From an uncultured Alphaproteobacteria bacterium (lineage in GTDB: Bacteria > Pseudomonadota > Alphaproteobacteria > UBA2136 > UBA6156): 8,735 nt of DNA. The position numbers and the translations under genes were made by a program. This document shows, in pieces, positions 6,547 to 8,735 of this stretch. Under the pieces are notes generated by a model. That model was not told the origin of the DNA. It searched no databases and worked only from the letters and a program-made list of their open reading frames with translations. The stretch's first letter is position 1; every line of letters starts with the position of its first letter. Where the stretch lies: the NCBI GenBank assembly GCA_937928525.1, contig CALFWJ010000001.1, positions 1 through 8,735 on the forward strand. The letters are read 5' to 3'.

Positions 6547-7296
6547 CTAAATATATTTGCGCGCCCAAGCCGCAATCACGCCCGCAGCGTACTCACCGTC
6601 TTCTTTACGGGTAATCAAATGGTCAGCATCATCAAGCGACACATAGCTTTTGGGGTGCTTCGCCCAACCAAAAATCTGCGCTGCGTTTTCTACGCCCACA
6701 GTTTCGTCTAGCGGCGCGTGCATTACAAGCAATGCTTTATCCATATTGCGCACATTTTCTTCAATGCTCACGCTGGTTATATCTTCAATGAACTGGCGCT
6801 TAATAATAAACGGCCGTCCTTGCAAATCAACGTTAGCGGCACCGTTTTGCATAATTTCATCTTTTGCGGCATCGAAGTGATGCCCCACATGTGCCACTTC
6901 CGCGGGCGCACCAAGGGTAATCACCCCCTTTACGCTTTTAATATGGCCAGCAGCAGCAAGTACAGCCGCCCCGCCAAGCGAGTGCCCAATAATCAACTTC
7001 GGAGCTTCCATTTCCGTTGCCATAAACTCAGCCGCGGCCATTAAATCCATGACGTTAGTCGTAAAATTGGTGTCTGCAAAAATGCCCTCACTCTGCCCAA
7101 GCCCTGAAAAATCAAACCGCAGCGTTGCAATACCCTGCTCTTTTAATGTTTTAGCAATCCGCGAGGCTGCAAACACATCTTTATTGCACGTAAAGCAGTG
7201 CGCATATAAGGCATAGGCCTTAATCTCGCCGTCTGGTTTATCAATTTTAGCTGAGAGCGTTACATTCGTTCCGCCTGTAAAAGTCATTTTTTCCAT
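6547..7296 (-). CDS. Alpha/beta hydrolase, the type often fused to OsmC
   Basis: The 249-residue cytosolic protein has a complete alpha/beta hydrolase core. The catalytic triad is readable as Ser106 in the nucleophile elbow GHSLGG (104-109), Asp197 in HAPLDETVG, and His226 in DDADHLI. The strand YALYAHCFTC (28-37) forms the oxyanion region, and RFDFSGLGQSEG (60-71) is family-typical. In many bacteria this hydrolase is the N-terminal half of a protein of about 400 residues with an OsmC (hydroperoxide reductase) C-terminal domain. Here the frame ends cleanly at 249, and no OsmC remnant follows, because alaA begins six bases away on the other strand. Substrate unknown. The start was chosen at 7296; the AUG three codons later is an alternative. 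Its promoter region is shared with the divergent methyltransferase gene. Confidence 0.88.
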   Translation of the reverse strand: MEKMTFTGGTNVTLSAKIDKPDGEIKAYALYAHCFTCNKDVFAASRIAKTLKEQGIATLRFDFSGLGQSEGIFADTNFTTNVMDLMAAAEFMATEMEAPKLIIGHSLGGAAVLAAAGHIKSVKGVITLGAPAEVAHVGHHFDAAKDEIMQNGAANVDLQGRPFIIKRQFIEDITSVSIEENVRNMDKALLVMHAPLDETVGVENAAQIFGWAKHPKSYVSLDDADHLITRKEDGEYAAGVIAAWARKYI

Positions 7297-7383
7297 AAGT
7301 CATTACACTCATTATTTAATTTCTATAATAGTTTATACGTAAAATACTTTCTTTTGTTACATAGTTTACATTATAGTGCCCCC
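7297..7383. promoter_or_regulatory. Divergent promoter region between the hydrolase and methyltransferase genes
   Basis: This 87-base AT-rich gap must start transcription in both directions. Rightward, TATAGT (7372-7377) lies exactly six bases before the ATG at 7384, the leaderless geometry also seen before midA and ruvA. Leftward, TGTAAT lies five bases before the hydrolase ATG, and TATTAT (7330 to 7325) is another -10 candidate further up; the choice is open. No Shine-Dalgarno sequence is clear on either side. The octamer ATAGTTTA occurs at 7328-7335 and 7361-7368, 33 bases apart. This could be an operator pair but is also expected by chance in such AT-rich sequence. Confidence 0.5.
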
Positions 7384-8058
7384 ATGTACCCCTACCGAAA
7401 AATTGGTCAAAAAATAGAACGCGGATTGCCTTTTTGGGCGCGTTGGTGGCCGCTCCTCCAACACCGTCATGACAGCAGTTACCTTAGCCAAGCAGGCTGG
7501 TTTTCTAGTATAAAAGCTGGTAAAGCCGTTACCCCCACAGGCGCACCTCTCCCTTGGTACACCTACCCAAGCATCGATTATCTGCGCCCCCACCTCCTCA
7601 GCGAGCACGCTAAAAACTGGAACGTGTTCGAGTACGGCTGCGGCCAATCCACTCACTACTGGGCCACCCATTGCGCCCACGTTCACGCGCTAGAGCACGA
7701 CGCCAAATGGCGCGCCTACCTCACGCCAAGTTTGCCGCAAAACGTAACTCTTCTTAGCGCCGACGCAGCCAACAAAATCACCTACGCCGCAGCAATATTA
7801 GAGCCTAATATAAAATTTGATATCATCATTATCGACGCCAAAAACCGCAATTCCTGCGCTAAAAAAGCGCCTGAGGCTCTCACAGAAGCTGGCGTTATCA
7901 TCTGGGATGACTCCGAGCGCGTCAGCAACAAACAAGGCCTGAAACAGCTCCTAAAAAACGGCTTTAAGGCTCTCCATTTTACAGGCCTTGGCCCCCTGCA
8001 CGCTCAACCCAGCCGCACGACAATTTTCTATCGACAAAATAATATCTTTAACCTTTAA
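7384..8058 (+). CDS. Class I SAM-dependent methyltransferase-like protein, substrate unknown
   Basis: The 224-residue protein has a Rossmann-type SAM fold: motif I VFEYGCGQST (81-90), the acidic end of strand 2 in VHALEHDAKWR (100-110), LLSADAAN (123-130), and motif IV FDIIIIDAKNR (145-155), followed by a strand and VIIWDDSER (171-179). Near the end, GLGPLHAQPSRTTIFYR (201-217) resembles the closing strand of small methyltransferases often found in surface polysaccharide loci. The N-terminal 45 residues are Trp/Arg-rich (FWARWWPLLQHRHD) and could contact the membrane, but there is no clear transmembrane helix. The ATG at 7384 is preferred over the in-frame TTG at 7354, which lies upstream of the -10 box. 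The gene stands alone, before tRNA-Ser. SAM binding is likely, the acceptor is not known. Confidence 0.75.
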   Translation: MYPYRKIGQKIERGLPFWARWWPLLQHRHDSSYLSQAGWFSSIKAGKAVTPTGAPLPWYTYPSIDYLRPHLLSEHAKNWNVFEYGCGQSTHYWATHCAHVHALEHDAKWRAYLTPSLPQNVTLLSADAANKITYAAAILEPNIKFDIIIIDAKNRNSCAKKAPEALTEAGVIIWDDSERVSNKQGLKQLLKNGFKALHFTGLGPLHAQPSRTTIFYRQNNIFNL

Positions 8059-8065
8059 TCTCTGA

Positions 8066-8094
8066 TTGACAGACTAACGATTTCCGCATATCTT
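8066..8094 (+). promoter_or_regulatory. Promoter of tRNA-Ser
   Basis: A perfect -35 box TTGACA (8066-8071) is separated by 17 bases from the -10 box TATCTT (8089-8094). Transcription would start near 8101, about five bases before the mature 5' end. The strong -35 contrasts with the weak -35 regions of the protein-gene promoters in this window and fits a highly expressed stable RNA. Confidence 0.8.
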
Positions 8095-8105
8095 CCCCTC
8101 ATCGC

Positions 8106-8197
8106 GGATCTGTGGCTGAGTGGTTGAAGGCGGCACCCTGCTAAGGTGTTAATCGGGACTTCCTGGTTCGAGGGTTCGAATCCCTCCGGATCCGCCA
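8106..8197 (+). tRNA. serT-like tRNA-Ser(GCU): tRNA-Ser (anticodon GCU), CCA encoded
   Basis: The 92-base cloverleaf is complete. The acceptor stem GGATCTG (8106-8112) pairs with CGGATCC (8187-8193) with one G-U pair, followed by discriminator G8194 and encoded CCA (8195-8197). The anticodon stem GCACC/GGTGT encloses loop CTGCTAA with anticodon GCT, reading serine codons AGC and AGU. The long variable arm is typical of class II tRNAs. The T arm is GAGGG (8170-8174) / CCCTC (8182-8186) around TTCGAAT. The discriminator G and long variable arm agree with seryl-tRNA synthetase recognition. Confidence 0.97.
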
Positions 8198-8230
8198 TTA
8201 TTCTTTATTTATCAAAAAGATAGATGGCGG
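8192..8230 (+). repeat. Imperfect inverted repeat overlapping the tRNA 3' end
   Basis: CCGCCAT (8192-8198), which includes the tRNA CCA, is matched by ATGGCGG (8224-8230). The arms continue inward through three mismatches into TCTTT/AAAGA, giving about 12 of 15 paired positions around a 9-base loop. Only a short AATTTTA follows, so it is a weak terminator at best. A competing inverted repeat pairs TAGATGG (8221-8227) with CCATCTA (8256-8262), followed by an AT-rich stretch. Either hairpin could take part in ending or processing the tRNA transcript. Confidence 0.45.
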
Positions 8231-8318
8231 AATTTTAAATGTACCATCATGCTCACCATCTATTTAAAAATATATTATTTCAAATTAGATCATACCAAGT
8301 ATGGTGCCATATTTTGGC
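8231..8318. other. AT-rich convergent intergenic region
   Basis: This region holds no supported gene. Read on the minus strand, two small hairpins follow the stop of the MauE-like gene (GCCAAAATATGGC, then CATACTTGGTATG), with no good T run. They might end that transcript, but the signal is weak. No direct repeat of the tRNA 3' end is seen, so there is no sign of an integration site. Confidence 0.4.
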
Positions 8319-8735
8319 TTAAAATAAGTAGACAACTAACATCCACAAAGCCATACCCATCATCATAAGGTTTTCGGTGAGGGATATAAAGCCTAGAGGG
8401 ACGTTGCTGTCACCGCCTACACAGGCGCATTTAAGTTCTCGCTTATCAATATAAACAGCTTTAAAGACTGAAACTGCGCCAATGGTGCTGATGAACAATG
8501 CTAAGGGAGCAGAGAACCACGTAAGTGCGCCTGCCAGCATGAGAACACCCGCCAGCGTTTCTGCAAAGGGGTAAAAATAGGCATAACCCACCTTCTTTTG
8601 TGCCAGTAAGTCATAATTTAAGAACATGCTGCTGAAGGTTTCTAGGTTTTGGAGTTTTTGAACGCCTAAAAAGCACATCGAAATAGCGATAAACCAACCA
8701 ATGATTTGCCCCGTCATAATATGGCCATACATAAG
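8319..8735 (-). CDS. MauE/DoxX-like redox-associated membrane protein, probably 5'-truncated by the window edge
   Basis: At least 137 residues are visible, with four hydrophobic helices (about 6-26, 54-72, 74-93 and 118-136). Between the third and fourth lies a conserved CxC motif in ELKCACVGGDSNVPLG (Cys102, Cys104), followed by SLTENLMMMGMAL. This pattern is typical of the MauE branch of DoxX-like membrane proteins, which are linked to thiol-disulfide exchange or metal handling and sometimes carry an N-terminal glutaredoxin or heavy-metal domain. The first ATG is at 8732, but the frame is open to the edge with no stop, so the true start may lie outside and a fused domain cannot be excluded. 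The gene is convergent with tRNA-Ser. Family assignment is fairly good; the exact partner is unknown. Confidence 0.72.
   Translation of the reverse strand, partial: LMYGHIMTGQIIGWFIAISMCFLGVQKLQNLETFSSMFLNYDLLAQKKVGYAYFYPFAETLAGVLMLAGALTWFSAPLALFISTIGAVSVFKAVYIDKRELKCACVGGDSNVPLGFISLTENLMMMGMALWMLVVYLF

Noticed and set aside
6530..6560. Terminator between alaA and the hydrolase gene
   Set aside because: Only a 4-base AAGC/GCTT stem without a T run is present, too weak to call; the two genes converge six bases apart.
7328..7368. Paired ATAGTTTA octamers as an operator
   Set aside because: An 8-base repeat in such a short AT-rich region is expected often enough by chance, and it has no symmetry pointing to a known regulator.
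8106..8230. tRNA-Ser as an integration (att) site of a mobile element
   Set aside because: No integrase gene and no direct repeat of the tRNA 3' end is visible; the repeated CCGCCAT is inverted, not direct.

Overview
The window looks like chromosomal DNA of an alphaproteobacterium of moderate GC content. The reasons are the lgt-midA gene order, which is common in that class, ruvA and ruvB in one apparent operon, the type of SAM-dependent and MauE-like proteins, and a tRNA-Ser with its CCA encoded. I cannot place it below class level. Almost all of it is housekeeping or metabolic gene content. I see no transposase, phage gene, CRISPR array or obvious genomic island.

Layout from left to right. 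(1) The 3' end of lgt (lipoprotein lipidation), closed by a strong hairpin terminator. (2) An AT-rich gap of about 200 bases holding a possible degenerate reading frame on the minus strand. (3) midA, a methyltransferase of the mitochondrial complex I assembly factor family (NDUFAF7), with its own promoter. (4) A 75-residue orphan gene on the minus strand with a clear ribosome binding site and its own terminator. (5) A tightly packed plus-strand block: ruvA, a UPF0173 metallo-beta-lactamase-fold hydrolase, a DMT/EamA-type membrane transporter, ruvB and alaA (alanine aminotransferase). (6) A convergent alpha/beta hydrolase on the minus strand, divergent from a class I SAM-dependent methyltransferase. 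(7) tRNA-Ser(GCU) behind a near-consensus promoter. (8) A MauE/DoxX-like membrane protein on the minus strand, running off the right edge.

Functionally, RuvA and RuvB form the branch-migration motor for Holliday junctions. ruvC is not in the window, and two unrelated genes separate ruvA from ruvB. The overlaps and 1-base gaps from the hydrolase to alaA suggest one polycistronic message with translational coupling. The remaining genes are single units.

The most notable regulatory signal is that midA, ruvA and the late methyltransferase gene share the same geometry: TATA(C/G)T, six bases, then ATG. None has a Shine-Dalgarno sequence. This predicts leaderless mRNAs. The genes that do have a Shine-Dalgarno sequence (the 75-residue orphan and the UPF0173 hydrolase) lack this arrangement. 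The most speculative observation is a histone H2B-like stretch in the degenerate frame between lgt and midA.
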